Source: Borrelia turcica IST7 | GTDB taxonomy: Bacteria > Spirochaetota > Spirochaetia > Borreliales > Borreliaceae | Direction: 5' to 3' | DNA length: 64,000 bases | NCBI RefSeq assembly: GCF_003606285.1 | Contig: NZ_CP028884.1 | Span: forward strand, 186,001 to 250,000 | The notes under the pieces: model-generated | Told to the model about the DNA's origin: nothing | What the model saw: the letters and a program-made list of their open reading frames with translations, nothing else | The model's database searches: none | Translations under genes and position numbers: made by a program | Shown here: piece by piece, positions 44,337 through 54,884 of the stretch | How positions within the stretch are numbered: the stretch's first letter is position 1 | Layout: the number at the start of each line of letters is the position of its first letter

Positions 44337-46115
44337 TCAAAGCAAAACTGCTCTTATTCTTCTTATACCTGAAGAAGAAGCTTGTTCTTTTTGTATCTTA
44401 AAAGTACCAAGCTCACTAGTATTTTTAACATGAGGACCACCACAAACTTCAATTGAAAAACCATCTATTTCATAAACACTCACAATATCATCATATTTTT
44501 CACCAAAAAGAGCCATAGCACCCCTAGCCATAGCATCATCCAAGCTCATTATAGATTTTTCTACAGACAATGCATTCTTTATTTGTAAGTTGACAATATC
44601 CTCAACCCTTTTTATCTCATCATCTGTCATTTTGTGAGGATGACTAAAATCAAATCTCAGTCTTTCTGCTGTAATATTACTTCCCCTTTGTCTTACATGC
44701 TCACCCAATACTAATTGAAGTGCCTTATGTAGTAAATGAGTGGCTGTATGTAACTTAGTGGTTTCATATGTACAATCAGCAAGTCCTCCCTTAAAAACCT
44801 TATCACCTCCCTTCTTAGAAACCTCTTGATGCTTTCTAAAATGTTTTTCAAATCCTATTTTATCTACATTAAACCCATGCTCAGACGCAAGTTCTTCTGT
44901 TATCTCATAAGGAAATCCATAAGTATCATAAAGTCTAAAAGAAAACTCACCAGGTATTTCCTTTGATGATAATTTTTGAACCAGTTTAACAAATTCTTGC
45001 TCACCCTGACGCAAGGTTTTAAAAAATTTTTTTTCTTCTTTACCAAGCTCATTCTTAATAAAATCCTTCTTATCTGTCAATTCTTTATAAAAAGATTTAT
45101 AAATTTCCTCAACAGAATCAACAAGGTCTGCTAAAAAATGAGACTCTATTCCAAGTTTTTTTGCATATCTAATAGCTCTCCTAATGATTCTTCTTAAAAC
45201 ATAACCCTGTCCCACATTAGAAGGAAGAACTGCAAAATTATCAGCTAAAATAAAACAACTCGCTTTAATATGATCTGCAATTATTCGAATAGCCCTATCA
45301 TCCTCTAAATTTTGTCCATAAACTCTTCCAGAAACTTGCTCAATCCTTTCTATTATGGGTGTAAAAGCCTCTGTATCATAAACCGAAGATTTTCCTTGCA
45401 AAAATGTAACTGTTCTTTCAACTCCCATACCTGTATCCACACACTTTCGAGCCAATTCTTCATAATGTCCTTCCTCATCCTTCCTATATTGCATAAAAAC
45501 ATTGTTCCATATTTCAAAATATTTACCACAAGAACATGTAATATCGCATTCACTGGAACATTTATCTATTCCCGTATCAACAAATATTTCAGTATCTGGA
45601 CCACAAGGTCCCACATTCCCAACAGGGCCCCAAAAATTATGCTCCCTTGACAGATAAAATATCCTATCCTTAGGTATGCCAAGGCTCTCCCACACACCAG
45701 CTGTCTCCGTATCTCGTGGAATGTTCTCATCACCTTCAAAAACACTAACATAAAGTTTATCTTTTGGAATATTTAAATAATTAGGCGAAGTTAAAAACTC
45801 AAAACTATATTTTACAGAGAGCTCTTTAAAATAACTACCAAGAGACCAATTCCCTAGCATCTCAAAAAAAGTTAAATGACTAAAATCTCCAACTTCATCA
45901 ATATCTCCTGTCCTTAAACACTTCTGAACATCAACTAACATATCTCCAGATGGATGCATTTCTCCAAGAAGATAAGGAACAAGAGGTTGCATACCCGCTG
46001 TATTAAAAAGTACAGTAGAATCATTATCAGGTATTAAAGACTTACCCGATATTTCACAATGTCCCTTACTCTTAAAAAATTCTATATACTTTCTACGTAG
46101 CTCATCAAGTTTCAC
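44337..46115 (-). CDS. alaS: alanyl-tRNA synthetase, short form
   Basis: 592 residues, far shorter than the usual ~870. The class II catalytic domain (KSKGHCEISGKSLIPDNDST; FFEMLGNWSLGSYFKE; NVFMQYRKDEEGHYEELARK) and tRNA-recognition region are complete. The editing domain is present (TATHLLHKALQLVLGEHVRQ; IEVCGGPHVKNTSELGTFKI). The protein ends right after the editing domain, lacking the C-Ala domain. The start is GTG 46115, which shares its first base with the fliG1 stop, behind GAGGAG. No frameshift is visible downstream, so this is a natural short form. Confidence 0.95.
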   Translation of the reverse strand: MKLDELRRKYIEFFKSKGHCEISGKSLIPDNDSTVLFNTAGMQPLVPYLLGEMHPSGDMLVDVQKCLRTGDIDEVGDFSHLTFFEMLGNWSLGSYFKELSVKYSFEFLTSPNYLNIPKDKLYVSVFEGDENIPRDTETAGVWESLGIPKDRIFYLSREHNFWGPVGNVGPCGPDTEIFVDTGIDKCSSECDITCSCGKYFEIWNNVFMQYRKDEEGHYEELARKCVDTGMGVERTVTFLQGKSSVYDTEAFTPIIERIEQVSGRVYGQNLEDDRAIRIIADHIKASCFILADNFAVLPSNVGQGYVLRRIIRRAIRYAKKLGIESHFLADLVDSVEEIYKSFYKELTDKKDFIKNELGKEEKKFFKTLRQGEQEFVKLVQKLSSKEIPGEFSFRLYDTYGFPYEITEELASEHGFNVDKIGFEKHFRKHQEVSKKGGDKVFKGGLADCTYETTKLHTATHLLHKALQLVLGEHVRQRGSNITAERLRFDFSHPHKMTDDEIKRVEDIVNLQIKNALSVEKSIMSLDDAMARGAMALFGEKYDDIVSVYEIDGFSIEVCGGPHVKNTSELGTFKIQKEQASSSGIRRIRAVLL

Positions 46116-47332
46116 TAAATAAACTCCTCATTTTTTCTATATATTATTAATTCGCCCTTTAAAGTCAATTCCTTAATATAACTGACAAAGGATGTCGTCA
46201 TTTGCTTGACATCCTTTTTCTTTACTTTCTTTAAAAAAGATTCTTCTTCTAAAATAATTTCTTTACGCCTCCTTGAGACATTTAAAAGCATCTTATTCCT
46301 AATCTCATCTCTTTTATCCTTAATAATCATCGCAATATTGTTATCTGTAAATTCCCTTAAAATGTTATGCATATCATTATCCGCAATGCGCAATATTACA
46401 TCAATATCAAATATCTTTTCCTTAATCTCACTATCTTTAATAGGATCAAAAGCCTTCATGTCAATATTATTTAAAAGATTCTTCTCATCCTCAGAGTCCA
46501 TATAGCTTAAAATATCAACCAATATCTTAGAACCATCTAGTTTTTCAGTCTTAAGTCTACCCTGCATTTCAAACCTACTCTTAAGTCTATTAGAAATAGT
46601 CTCAACCATATCCATATTGAATTGTCTTGGCTTGGCAAGTTCTTTAATAAATTGTTTCTTAATATCTTCCTCTAGCATAGAAAAAACATACTTTTTCTGC
46701 TCCTTAGCTAAGTAATTATATATTATAAGGAGAGTTTTTACATTTTCAGCCCTAATTAAAGACCAAAGTTGCTCATGCTCAACACTAGATAAATAATCAA
46801 AAGGTAGGAAAGGATCAACTCCTGTAACCCTTTTGTAAATCTCTTTTGCCTTTGATTTACTCAAAGACTTATTTAACAACTCATAAGTAAATTTATCGTC
46901 AATCTTTAAAAATTTGGTCTCATTCCTGACTAACTCTTCAAACTCTTCAATAATTCTCTTTTTGTCTTCAGGAGTAATATACTTAATTTTTGCTATTTCC
47001 TTGGTAATTGAGATTATATGAGCATCATCAAGCTCAGCCATAATCTCTGCCGATTTTTCAAGACCAATAGCTAAAAAATACTTTGCGATTTTTGCAACCT
47101 TACTTTCTTTACGAATAAATCCTAGCTTTTGAGCTTTCCCTCTAAGAGAGTCCTGTTCATTTAAAGGCATACTCTTATCTCTCTTAATAAGATTGATCCA
47201 AGATTTAAGCATTGAACCCTGTATTTCAGTATCAGAAACTTTATTACTTAAATTTTCTTTATCAATCTTATTAAAAGTTTTAGCTCCTAAGTTTTTCGCA
47301 TTTTGATATTTAGAAAGTCTAGGGTCCTGCAT
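46115..47332 (-). CDS. fliG1: flagellar motor switch-like protein FliG1
   Basis: 405 residues from ATG 47332, behind a G-rich ribosome binding site; a TTG at 47344 is an alternative. FliG-type middle and C-terminal helices are recognisable (AKYFLAIGLEKSAEIMAELD; LLIIYNYLAKEQKKYVFSML; DIDVILRIADNDMHNILREF). The protein has a basic N-terminal extension of about 70 residues not seen in standard FliG. Borrelia keeps its canonical fliG2 in the main motility operon; FliG1 of B. burgdorferi is reported to sit at one pole and to influence asymmetric motor rotation. It is encoded between pgl and alaS. Confidence 0.88.
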   Translation of the reverse strand: MQDPRLSKYQNAKNLGAKTFNKIDKENLSNKVSDTEIQGSMLKSWINLIKRDKSMPLNEQDSLRGKAQKLGFIRKESKVAKIAKYFLAIGLEKSAEIMAELDDAHIISITKEIAKIKYITPEDKKRIIEEFEELVRNETKFLKIDDKFTYELLNKSLSKSKAKEIYKRVTGVDPFLPFDYLSSVEHEQLWSLIRAENVKTLLIIYNYLAKEQKKYVFSMLEEDIKKQFIKELAKPRQFNMDMVETISNRLKSRFEMQGRLKTEKLDGSKILVDILSYMDSEDEKNLLNNIDMKAFDPIKDSEIKEKIFDIDVILRIADNDMHNILREFTDNNIAMIIKDKRDEIRNKMLLNVSRRRKEIILEEESFLKKVKKKDVKQMTTSFVSYIKELTLKGELIIYRKNEEFI

Positions 47333-48020
47333 AGACCCCCTCAATATTTGTAAGAACTAACAAACGAGAACATACATCAAAAATCTTAGCTGGACATTCC
47401 CGCAAAGAAATTTTTGCATTTAAAAAATTTTCCAAAGCTGCCTTCTTTTCATCTCCCATAAAAAGCAAAACACAAGACTTAGATAATTTCAAAGATTTAG
47501 GAGTTAAACTTATTCTTTTAGACGGAAGTTTTGGGGCCTCATATTCATACTGGTATCCTTCCATCTCAGAAAACAAAAGTTTTCTTGAAGGAAAAAGGGA
47601 GGCAATATGTCCATCCTCACCAACAGACAAAATACTAATATCTAATCTTGTAAACCTAGAATTGAATTCAATATTATAACTATGAATAGAAGACACTTCA
47701 TCAAACTCATTATAAATAAATGGATGCAAATTAGAACTATAGATTAAATTTTTTTCTATCATTTTAGAAAAAAAACCCTCACTTAATAGCTTAAAATTAC
47801 TATCATCACTATTTAAATCAACACATCTCTCATCTACTAAAAAAAAATGAGATTTTTTAAGAGAATAATTATTCTCATCAAAAACATTTAGAAAAGAAAT
47901 AATATTGCGTCCGCCACAAATCCCAATACTAGTAAAATCATCTTGATTAACATTATTTAAAAAAAAATCAAAAAATCTCTTCTTTAAATCACTCTCTTTA
48001 TTAGAATATAAAAATTCCAT
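47319..48020 (-). CDS. pgl: 6-phosphogluconolactonase
   Basis: 233 residues of the NagB/DevB-like fold. ICGGRNIISFLNVF near the N-terminus, FFLVDERCVDLNSDDSNFKL (the DERxV..SN motif) and LSVGEDGHIASLFPSR (GxDGHxASLFP) are diagnostic. It hydrolyses 6-phosphogluconolactone in the oxidative pentose phosphate branch, a source of NADPH. Its 3' end overlaps the start of fliG1 by 14 bases. Confidence 0.93.
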   Translation of the reverse strand: MEFLYSNKESDLKKRFFDFFLNNVNQDDFTSIGICGGRNIISFLNVFDENNYSLKKSHFFLVDERCVDLNSDDSNFKLLSEGFFSKMIEKNLIYSSNLHPFIYNEFDEVSSIHSYNIEFNSRFTRLDISILSVGEDGHIASLFPSRKLLFSEMEGYQYEYEAPKLPSKRISLTPKSLKLSKSCVLLFMGDEKKAALENFLNAKISLRECPAKIFDVCSRLLVLTNIEGVYAGP

Positions 48021-48040
48021 TATCCTTCCTTTAATAAATC

Positions 48041-48730
48041 TTAATCTAAATAATAAGAAACTGTAGTAACAACTCTTAATATCTTCTTTGAATAAAGCTC
48101 ATGACTTCCTAAGCTTCTATCAACTGGAAGAAATTCAAAGTATCCTTGATTTGCATTTTTAATTTTTCCCAAAGTAGCACCTGAATTATTTGCAAACTCT
48201 AAAGCTGCTAATTTAGCCTTTTTAATGGAATCTGCCAACATCTCGGGCTTAACATCATTAATCCTATCAAAATAATAACTTGGGCCAACATTACTAGTTA
48301 AAAGTACTCCCTTATTGTAAAGCTTAATAATATTATTACTTGCCTGTTCCATCTTATCAATATCTTTAGTATGAACATTTAAAGATGCATAAGCACTATA
48401 TTTATAAACAGTTCCTTGATAATTCCCAATATTAAAATTCATAGATCCAATCTTTATATCATTTTCATTAAATCCATAACTAACAAAAAACTCTTTTACT
48501 GCCATCAAATTTGCATTATTTAACCTATTAATTTCATCCACAGTATTTCCAACTAACTCATATTGTAAATTCCAACTTGAAGAATTTGACATAACCTCTC
48601 TTTCACTTAAACCTTTAACAGTAATATAATTTTCATTCTTAGTCCCAATATTTTTTATACCATTAGATATGATGAATGATGATAATAAAAATACTAATGA
48701 TGATAATAAAACTAATACCCTAACCATCAC
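48041..48730 (-). CDS. SIMPL-domain (DUF541) periplasmic/envelope protein
   Basis: 229 residues. The hydrophobic N-terminus (VRVLVLLSSLVFLLSSFII) is a signal or anchor. The SIMPL pattern follows: NYITVKGLSEREVMSNSSSW, then VKEFFVSYGFNENDIKIGSM, YSAYASLNVHTKDIDKM and ADSIKKAKLAALEFANNSGA. Family members form periplasmic oligomers; their role is poorly defined. Starts at GTG 48730 or ATG 48727 lie behind AGGAGG. It is upstream of pgl by 20 bases and probably co-transcribed. Confidence 0.88.
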   Translation of the reverse strand: MMVRVLVLLSSLVFLLSSFIISNGIKNIGTKNENYITVKGLSEREVMSNSSSWNLQYELVGNTVDEINRLNNANLMAVKEFFVSYGFNENDIKIGSMNFNIGNYQGTVYKYSAYASLNVHTKDIDKMEQASNNIIKLYNKGVLLTSNVGPSYYFDRINDVKPEMLADSIKKAKLAALEFANNSGATLGKIKNANQGYFEFLPVDRSLGSHELYSKKILRVVTTVSYYLD

Positions 48731-48802
48731 TACAACTTTTCCTCCTGCCTGTTTTAAAAAACAAATTGTTAAATTAAGAAACTTATTTTAACATATTATG
48801 TA

Positions 48803-49810
48803 ATGTTAATAAAACGAAAAATATCAATAGCACCAATGGTAGATATTACTGATGAACATTTTCGATATTTAATAAGATTATTTTCAAAAAAAGTTACTCT
48901 ATATACTCCCATGATTTCCGCAAAGTCAATCATAATGGGAAATTTAAACAAGGTCGTAAAGCAAACACCTACCGATTCTCCAATTGCAATCCAAATAGCA
49001 ACAAACTGTGAAAATGATGCTGCTAAAGCAATAGAAATTCTTGAACACAAATTCAATTTTGATGAATATAATCTCAACATTGGCTGTCCATCATCTCGAG
49101 TACAGCATGCTAATTACGGAGCCTGCTTAATGAAAACACCAACCCAAGTAGCAAAAATCCTAGAAGCTATGAAAAAAAATACAAATAAGCCAGTTTCAAT
49201 CAAAAACAGAATAGGAATAAGGGATAATGAGAGAGAATATAGTGAGGAAACTTACACAGAGCTTAAACAATTTGTAGAGGAAATTGCATCATTTGAAATA
49301 AAAAATTTTATTGTCCACGCACGGATAGCAATACTAAATGGATATTCTCCTAAACACAACAGAAATATTCCAAGTCTTAGACACGAATTTGTATATAAAT
49401 TAAAACAAGAATATAAAAATTTATTTATTGAAACAAATGGAGGGATTAATAATAACAAACATATAAAAGAACATTTATTACATGTAGATTCCGTCATGAT
49501 TGGAAGAGCAGCAGCAGAAAATCCTTATTTCATTGCAACAGCTTCAAGAGAATTCTTGGAAGAAAAAGAACAAATCCCAACAAGAGGGGAAATATTATTA
49601 AAAATGGCAGAATATATTAAAGAATACAATGAATATTTTTCAATCAATACAGTACTAAAACATATAATGGGAATAATGTTTGGCAAAGAGGGTGCTTGTA
49701 AATTCCGACAAGCCCTAACAGCACCCTTTCCTAAAAATCTTAAAAATCATGAAATACTTCTAAAAGCAATTGAAAACTTAAAAGATAACATCTTACAATC
49801 TAATTCTTAG
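48803..49810 (+). CDS. dusA: tRNA-dihydrouridine synthase, DusA-like
   Basis: 335 residues. The FMN barrel motifs are [40 protein letters not shown] (active-site Cys at its end), [30 protein letters not shown] and [13 protein letters not shown] with [13 protein letters not shown]. The pattern SPKHNRNIP is the DusA subfamily form. It reduces uridines in tRNA D-loops. The ATG has no ribosome binding site. The end overlaps serS tail to tail by 11 bases. Confidence 0.93.
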   Translation: MLIKRKISIAPMVDITDEHFRYLIRLFSKKVTLYTPMISAKSIIMGNLNKVVKQTPTDSPIAIQIATNCENDAAKAIEILEHKFNFDEYNLNIGCPSSRVQHANYGACLMKTPTQVAKILEAMKKNTNKPVSIKNRIGIRDNEREYSEETYTELKQFVEEIASFEIKNFIVHARIAILNGYSPKHNRNIPSLRHEFVYKLKQEYKNLFIETNGGINNNKHIKEHLLHVDSVMIGRAAAENPYFIATASREFLEEKEQIPTRGEILLKMAEYIKEYNEYFSINTVLKHIMGIMFGKEGACKFRQALTAPFPKNLKNHEILLKAIENLKDNILQSNS

Positions 49811-51074
49811 GTGATATATAATCAAATCCCGTATATTTAACCAAATTCTTAGGAATTCTAACACCTCCCTTTTCATCTTGAAAATTTTCAAGTATAGCAA
49901 TAATAGCTCTTGTTGAAGCTATTGCTGTTCCATTCACCATGTGCACAAATTTATTATGACCTTCTTCTTTATATCTAATCTTAAGGCGTCTTGACTGATA
50001 ATCTGTACAGTTTGAAGTGGAAGTGACCTCTCCATATTCTCCCCTCTCTCCTCTACCCGGCATCCAAGCCTCAATATCATACTTTTTGTAAGCTGGCGCA
50101 CCAAGGTCAAAAGTACAAACATTTAAAACTCTATAAGGGATTTCAAGCTCACTAAAAATCTCCTCTTCTAATGCTAAAAATTCATTATGAATATGTTCAG
50201 ACTCCTCACTCCTACAAAAACAAAACATTTCAACCTTACTAAATTGATGGACTCTATAAAGACCCTTAGAAAATTGCCCAGCCGCCCCAGCTTCTTTCCT
50301 AAAACAATGTGAAAGTCCTGCCATTTTTATTGGAGACTTAAGGTCAAGTATCGTATTATAATAATATCCGCCTAGAGTAATCTCAGCTGTACCAATAAGA
50401 TATTTATCTGTATTCTCAATTTTATAAAAATTACTCTCATTACCACGAGGATTAAATCCAATTCCATCAACTACAAATTCCCTTGCAACATCAGGTGTGA
50501 TAAATAAATCAAACCCTTTAAGCTTAAGTTTATTTAATGCGAAATTAATCAATGCAAGCTCTAAAAAAACACCCTCATTCTTAAGATAATAAAACTTATT
50601 ACCACTTACTTCCCGAGCCTTCTCAAAATCAAAAAGACCCAAATTAACTCCAATTTCTATATGATCTTTTGGCTTAAAACTAAATTCTGGAATGACTCCT
50701 GAGTCTCTTATTACAACATTTCCTTCCTCACTATCACTAACAGGCACATCGGGAGCAGAAATGTTTGGAATTTTCTTGTGTTCAACTAAAAGTTTAGACG
50801 TTATATGCTCTAACTTTTCCTCTAAGGCTGTAATTTCCAATTTTAATGCCTTGCCACTTTCTATTAAAGATTGCCTAATAGAATCATCAACTTCCCCCTT
50901 CATAGCATTAGCATTTTCATTTCTAACAGCACTCAGTTCACTTATCTTAGTAACAAGCTTCCTGCGTTCATCATCAAGAACAATTAAGATGTCAATATCT
51001 AATTCAAGACCTCTATCTTTAAGATTTTTACGAACAAGATCTAAATTATCTCTTATAAACTTCAAATCAAGCAT
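49800..51074 (-). CDS. serS: seryl-tRNA synthetase
   Basis: 424 residues. The N-terminal long coiled-coil arm (about 30-100) binds the tRNA-Ser variable arm. Class II motifs follow: motif 2 [20 protein letters not shown] and HQFSKVEMF, and motif 3 [20 protein letters not shown]. SerRS markers [20 protein letters not shown] and [15 protein letters not shown] are present. The length is normal. It is a single-gene unit divergent from the lipoprotein gene at 51224. Confidence 0.97.
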   Translation of the reverse strand: MLDLKFIRDNLDLVRKNLKDRGLELDIDILIVLDDERRKLVTKISELSAVRNENANAMKGEVDDSIRQSLIESGKALKLEITALEEKLEHITSKLLVEHKKIPNISAPDVPVSDSEEGNVVIRDSGVIPEFSFKPKDHIEIGVNLGLFDFEKAREVSGNKFYYLKNEGVFLELALINFALNKLKLKGFDLFITPDVAREFVVDGIGFNPRGNESNFYKIENTDKYLIGTAEITLGGYYYNTILDLKSPIKMAGLSHCFRKEAGAAGQFSKGLYRVHQFSKVEMFCFCRSEESEHIHNEFLALEEEIFSELEIPYRVLNVCTFDLGAPAYKKYDIEAWMPGRGERGEYGEVTSTSNCTDYQSRRLKIRYKEEGHNKFVHMVNGTAIASTRAIIAILENFQDEKGGVRIPKNLVKYTGFDYISPKN

Positions 51075-51223
51075 TAAGGAACTCCCAAAATAGATTTAAC
51101 TAAAACTAACTAAACTAAAAGACAATTTAAATTTAAAATAATCTATATTAATTAGCATAAGAATTATTATATAATAATTTGAGAATAATAATAGATTAAC
51201 TTTACAGGGAGAAAAATTGCTTT

Positions 51224-51943
51224 ATGGTTAAATCACCAACAGTAAAAAAAATTTTCATGTTAATATCTTTATTAATGATTTTTACAAGTTGTACAAAAAA
51301 ACCTAAAAATATCAATTTTAATGATATTAGCGCAAGTTACAATGAGACTGATGAATTAGTTATTTCATCAATTTCCGCAGAAGAAGAATCGGACTTGTTT
51401 AAATACCAAATTAGAATACCTAAAGTAGTACATAATTTAACAGAAAATAATAGCCTTCAAGAATTCAATGACGAGATTCAAAATTATGCAAATGAAACTG
51501 TCAAAAACCTAGAAAGCATATCTTTAACTCCTAAAAAAGATTCTAACAAACCAAGCTTAAAGCTAGATTATGAAATTTACCATGGATACAACATATATAC
51601 AATAATATTATCTGCAACTCAAGATATAAACGACATATCCATCACAAATTATAGAAGTTATTATATTAGTGACACTGGAGATTATATATACAACATAGAC
51701 GACATCATTGAAGTAAAGGAGGCCTTTCCTTACTTTACTCAGAAAATTAAAGAAAAAGCACAGTCAAACGACTTGCTCTTCGATTTACAGCAAGCAGTGA
51801 TTTATTTTGAGAATAAAAACATAGTAATAAAATTACCTCCTTATGTATTCAATTTAGATGACACAGAAGATACAGATAATATATTCGAATTTAGTGAAGA
51901 GGAAATAGCAAGATATATTAAGGATAAAATCAATCAAAAATGA
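51224..51943 (+). CDS. lipoprotein with DUF3298/RsiV-like domain
   Basis: 239 residues with a lipoprotein signal (KIFMLISLLMIFTSC, lipidation Cys about residue 24). The mature part follows the layout of DUF4163/DUF3298 proteins (PdaC, RsiV): YQIRIPKVVHNLTENNSLQE, then YHGYNIYTIILSATQ, then YISDTGDYIYNIDDI, and a final IVIKLPPYVFNL region. That family binds lysozyme or peptidoglycan-related ligands in some bacteria; no such role is shown here. A TATAAT (51170-51175) and GGGAG precede it. It overlaps the protease gene by 4 bases (ATGA). Confidence 0.72.
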   Translation: MVKSPTVKKIFMLISLLMIFTSCTKKPKNINFNDISASYNETDELVISSISAEEESDLFKYQIRIPKVVHNLTENNSLQEFNDEIQNYANETVKNLESISLTPKKDSNKPSLKLDYEIYHGYNIYTIILSATQDINDISITNYRSYYISDTGDYIYNIDDIIEVKEAFPYFTQKIKEKAQSNDLLFDLQQAVIYFENKNIVIKLPPYVFNLDDTEDTDNIFEFSEEEIARYIKDKINQK

Positions 51944-54861
51944 AGAGAAAAAAAATTTTCAGCTTAATCTCAAAAACCTACTTGGAAGAATATGATGCTG
52001 AAGGATGTTATTTTAAACATGAAAGTGGTTTAGAAATATTTGAACTTAAAAGCAATACATTTAAAGAAAATGCTTTTGGCATAGCATTTAAGACACTTCC
52101 TTTAAATAATACTGGAGTTGCTCATATTTTAGAACACACAATTTTCTGTGGTTCAAACAAATATAGAATAAAAGATCCTTTTCTTTATTTGATGAAAGGA
52201 AGCTTAAATACTTTCTTAAATGCAATGACATTTCCAGATAAAACTTTATACCCAGCAGCATCCACCCTACAGAAAGACTATTTTAACTTATTTAAAGTAT
52301 ACGCTGATTCTGTTTTTAATCCATTGCTTAAAAAAGAAGCTTTTATGCAAGAAGGTTATAATATTAATCCCAATAACTTTAAATTATCTGGAATTGTTTT
52401 AAATGAAATGAAAGGTATTTATTCTAGTAGAAATTCTTTAATTAACGAAATTTCAACTAATTCTTTATTTTGTGAAGGAACTTATAAATACGACTCAGGA
52501 GGCAATCCTGTTAATATTATTGACCTTACTTATGAAGAATTTATTGAATTTTATAACAAACACTATACGCTTGAAAATTGCAAAATATTTTTATTTGGAA
52601 ACATTGAAACCGATAAAAACCTCAATTTTATTGAAAAATATATAATAAGACCTTATAAAAAAGAAAAATTAAATATTACTTATAATGTAGATAAAACAAA
52701 AAGATGGAAACAAGGTAAACTACTAAATTATTGCATTCCAAAAGAAAATGAAAATACACTCGGAGTATACGCAATAAATTGGCTATGTGCTGATATTCAA
52801 GATATAAAAGACAATATTGGACTTGAAATTTTATCAGAAATTCTCCTAGACGATTCTTGCCAATTCACTATAAACATGCTAAAGAGCAAAATTGGGGACG
52901 GAATAGATGACATTAGTGGAATCAACACAGATATAAGGGAATGTGTATTCTCTTTTGGATTACAAAATGTAATTCCAGGAAAAGTGGAAGAATTCAAAAA
53001 TAGGGTTTTTAGTGAACTTAAAAATCTTGTTAAAGTAAAAATTCCAAAAGAACTAATACAGGGTATTCTTTTTGGTTATGAATTTGAACTAAAAGAAGAA
53101 AAAGGACAAGGACTGGCTATCTCATTAATGATTAAAAGTCTTAAAGGATGGTTACATGGAATGCATCCCTCTGATACTTTAAAACTTAATTGTTATTTGG
53201 ATGAGATTAAAAATAAACTAGAAAAAGGTGAACCTTACTTTGAGCATTTAATAGAAAACTATCTACTCAATAACAATCATTACACATTAATTAATTTCAC
53301 CCCATCAGATGAAACTCTTAAGGAAATGGAAGAGAAGATTGAAAAGAAATTGCTGGATAGAGAGATTAAAATTAAGAAAAATCCCGAAAAACTTGCAGAA
53401 TTCACAAAAGACTACAATCAATTCAAAAATTATCAAAAAAAGAGGGATCTTAAGTCCGATATTAGTAAACTTCCAATGCTTAAAATAGAGGATTTACCGA
53501 AAGAAGTTGAAAAAAGTTTAATTCTTAACGAAATCTCCGAACTTAAGACACATACGTTCGAATTAAAAAATAATAACAACATTTTTAATGTATATTTATT
53601 TTTTAAATTAGACTTTTTAGAAAAAGAAGATTTTATACTTCTCTCTTTGTTTAAAAGAGCTATTCAAGATTTATCTACTAAAAATTATTCCTATGTAGAA
53701 TTAAATAATAAAATTCAAAATACTTTAGGACAATTAAACATATATGAAAGTTATGAAGAAGATATTAATGGTACTATTATCAATTTATTTAACATAAGTT
53801 TTAAATCATTTAACAACAAAATAAAAGAATCATTTACATTAATTAAAGAAATTTTAATTAATGTAAATTTTCATGATTACGATAGATTAAAAGAGGTAGT
53901 CTTAAGTCTTAAAAATGATTTTAAATCAATCTTAATCCCTAAAGGACATACCTTCGCAATAACAAGATCAGAATCAAAGCTAAGTTTAAACAAATACTTA
54001 AGAGAACTCCAATTAGGAGTTACAGGAAGAGAATTTTGGCAGAAAATCAAAACAGACATAGAATCCCTCAAAGAACTTGCTTACAGTTTAGAAAAAATAA
54101 AAAACAAAATAATTTTAAAAAATAATTTTTCATCTCTCATAATAGGGAACACCAATGATGTGATTAAAAAATTGGAAGGCGAATTATTTATATTAAAAGA
54201 AAGTTTAATTGAAAAAATTTATGCAAATACCTTAAGTACAATACGGGCAGTAAATGAGCCACTAAAAGAAATAATTATTATTCCATCAAAAATATCTTTC
54301 AATTGCATGAGCTTTTTAAGCTATAAAATAACGGATGAAAATTATCCAAAAATAAACTTCTTAGCACATATATTAAAAAGCGGAATTTTCTGGGAAAAAA
54401 TAAGAGTTATGGGTGGAGCTTATGGAGCATTCGCATCAATTACAAACGGAATATTTTCTTTTGCATCATATCGAGATCCTAACTTTGTAAAGACATACCA
54501 AGCGTTTGAAAAATCGTTAGAAGAATTGGCTAATAACAATAAAATCAAAAACGAAGACCTCTACACATATTTAGTAGGAGTAATCGGCCTTAGTACTAAT
54601 GTCAAAACAAAATCAAGAGAAATACTTGAAAGCTATAAGAGAAAACTATTAAACATTAGTGACGAATTAAGACAAAATATTAGAAATTCTTACTTTAAAA
54701 TAACAATAAAAGACATTAAAAATGTATCTGAACAAGTATTAAATCAGCTAAAACAAAAAAATAGCATGACTTCTCTTACCAATAATGAAACGTACGAGAA
54801 TGAAAAAGAAAAGCTAGAAGAGCTTATTGGAAAACAATACAAGGTAAAAAAAATATATTAA
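51940..54861 (+). CDS. M16C zinc metalloprotease (PreP/Cym1-like)
   Basis: 973 residues, the length of presequence-protease type M16C enzymes. The inverted zinc motif HxxEH is HILEH (His62, Glu65, His66), in GVAHILEHTIFCGSNKY; the distal zinc-ligand Glu is probably in GIVLNEMKGIYSS (about 146). The C-terminal half carries the second, inactive M16 repeat (IRVMGGAYGAFASITNGIFS). No signal peptide, so it is probably cytoplasmic and degrades peptides. It is translationally coupled to the upstream lipoprotein gene. Confidence 0.92.
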   Translation: MKRKKIFSLISKTYLEEYDAEGCYFKHESGLEIFELKSNTFKENAFGIAFKTLPLNNTGVAHILEHTIFCGSNKYRIKDPFLYLMKGSLNTFLNAMTFPDKTLYPAASTLQKDYFNLFKVYADSVFNPLLKKEAFMQEGYNINPNNFKLSGIVLNEMKGIYSSRNSLINEISTNSLFCEGTYKYDSGGNPVNIIDLTYEEFIEFYNKHYTLENCKIFLFGNIETDKNLNFIEKYIIRPYKKEKLNITYNVDKTKRWKQGKLLNYCIPKENENTLGVYAINWLCADIQDIKDNIGLEILSEILLDDSCQFTINMLKSKIGDGIDDISGINTDIRECVFSFGLQNVIPGKVEEFKNRVFSELKNLVKVKIPKELIQGILFGYEFELKEEKGQGLAISLMIKSLKGWLHGMHPSDTLKLNCYLDEIKNKLEKGEPYFEHLIENYLLNNNHYTLINFTPSDETLKEMEEKIEKKLLDREIKIKKNPEKLAEFTKDYNQFKNYQKKRDLKSDISKLPMLKIEDLPKEVEKSLILNEISELKTHTFELKNNNNIFNVYLFFKLDFLEKEDFILLSLFKRAIQDLSTKNYSYVELNNKIQNTLGQLNIYESYEEDINGTIINLFNISFKSFNNKIKESFTLIKEILINVNFHDYDRLKEVVLSLKNDFKSILIPKGHTFAITRSESKLSLNKYLRELQLGVTGREFWQKIKTDIESLKELAYSLEKIKNKIILKNNFSSLIIGNTNDVIKKLEGELFILKESLIEKIYANTLSTIRAVNEPLKEIIIIPSKISFNCMSFLSYKITDENYPKINFLAHILKSGIFWEKIRVMGGAYGAFASITNGIFSFASYRDPNFVKTYQAFEKSLEELANNNKIKNEDLYTYLVGVIGLSTNVKTKSREILESYKRKLLNISDELRQNIRNSYFKITIKDIKNVSEQVLNQLKQKNSMTSLTNNETYENEKEKLEELIGKQYKVKKIY

Positions 54862-54884
54862 TTAAATAAGAAAAATGAATAATT

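Noticed and set aside
45312-45650. 112-codon plus-strand frame opposite alaS
   Set aside because: It lies wholly inside conserved AlaRS coding sequence and shows no domain or start signal.
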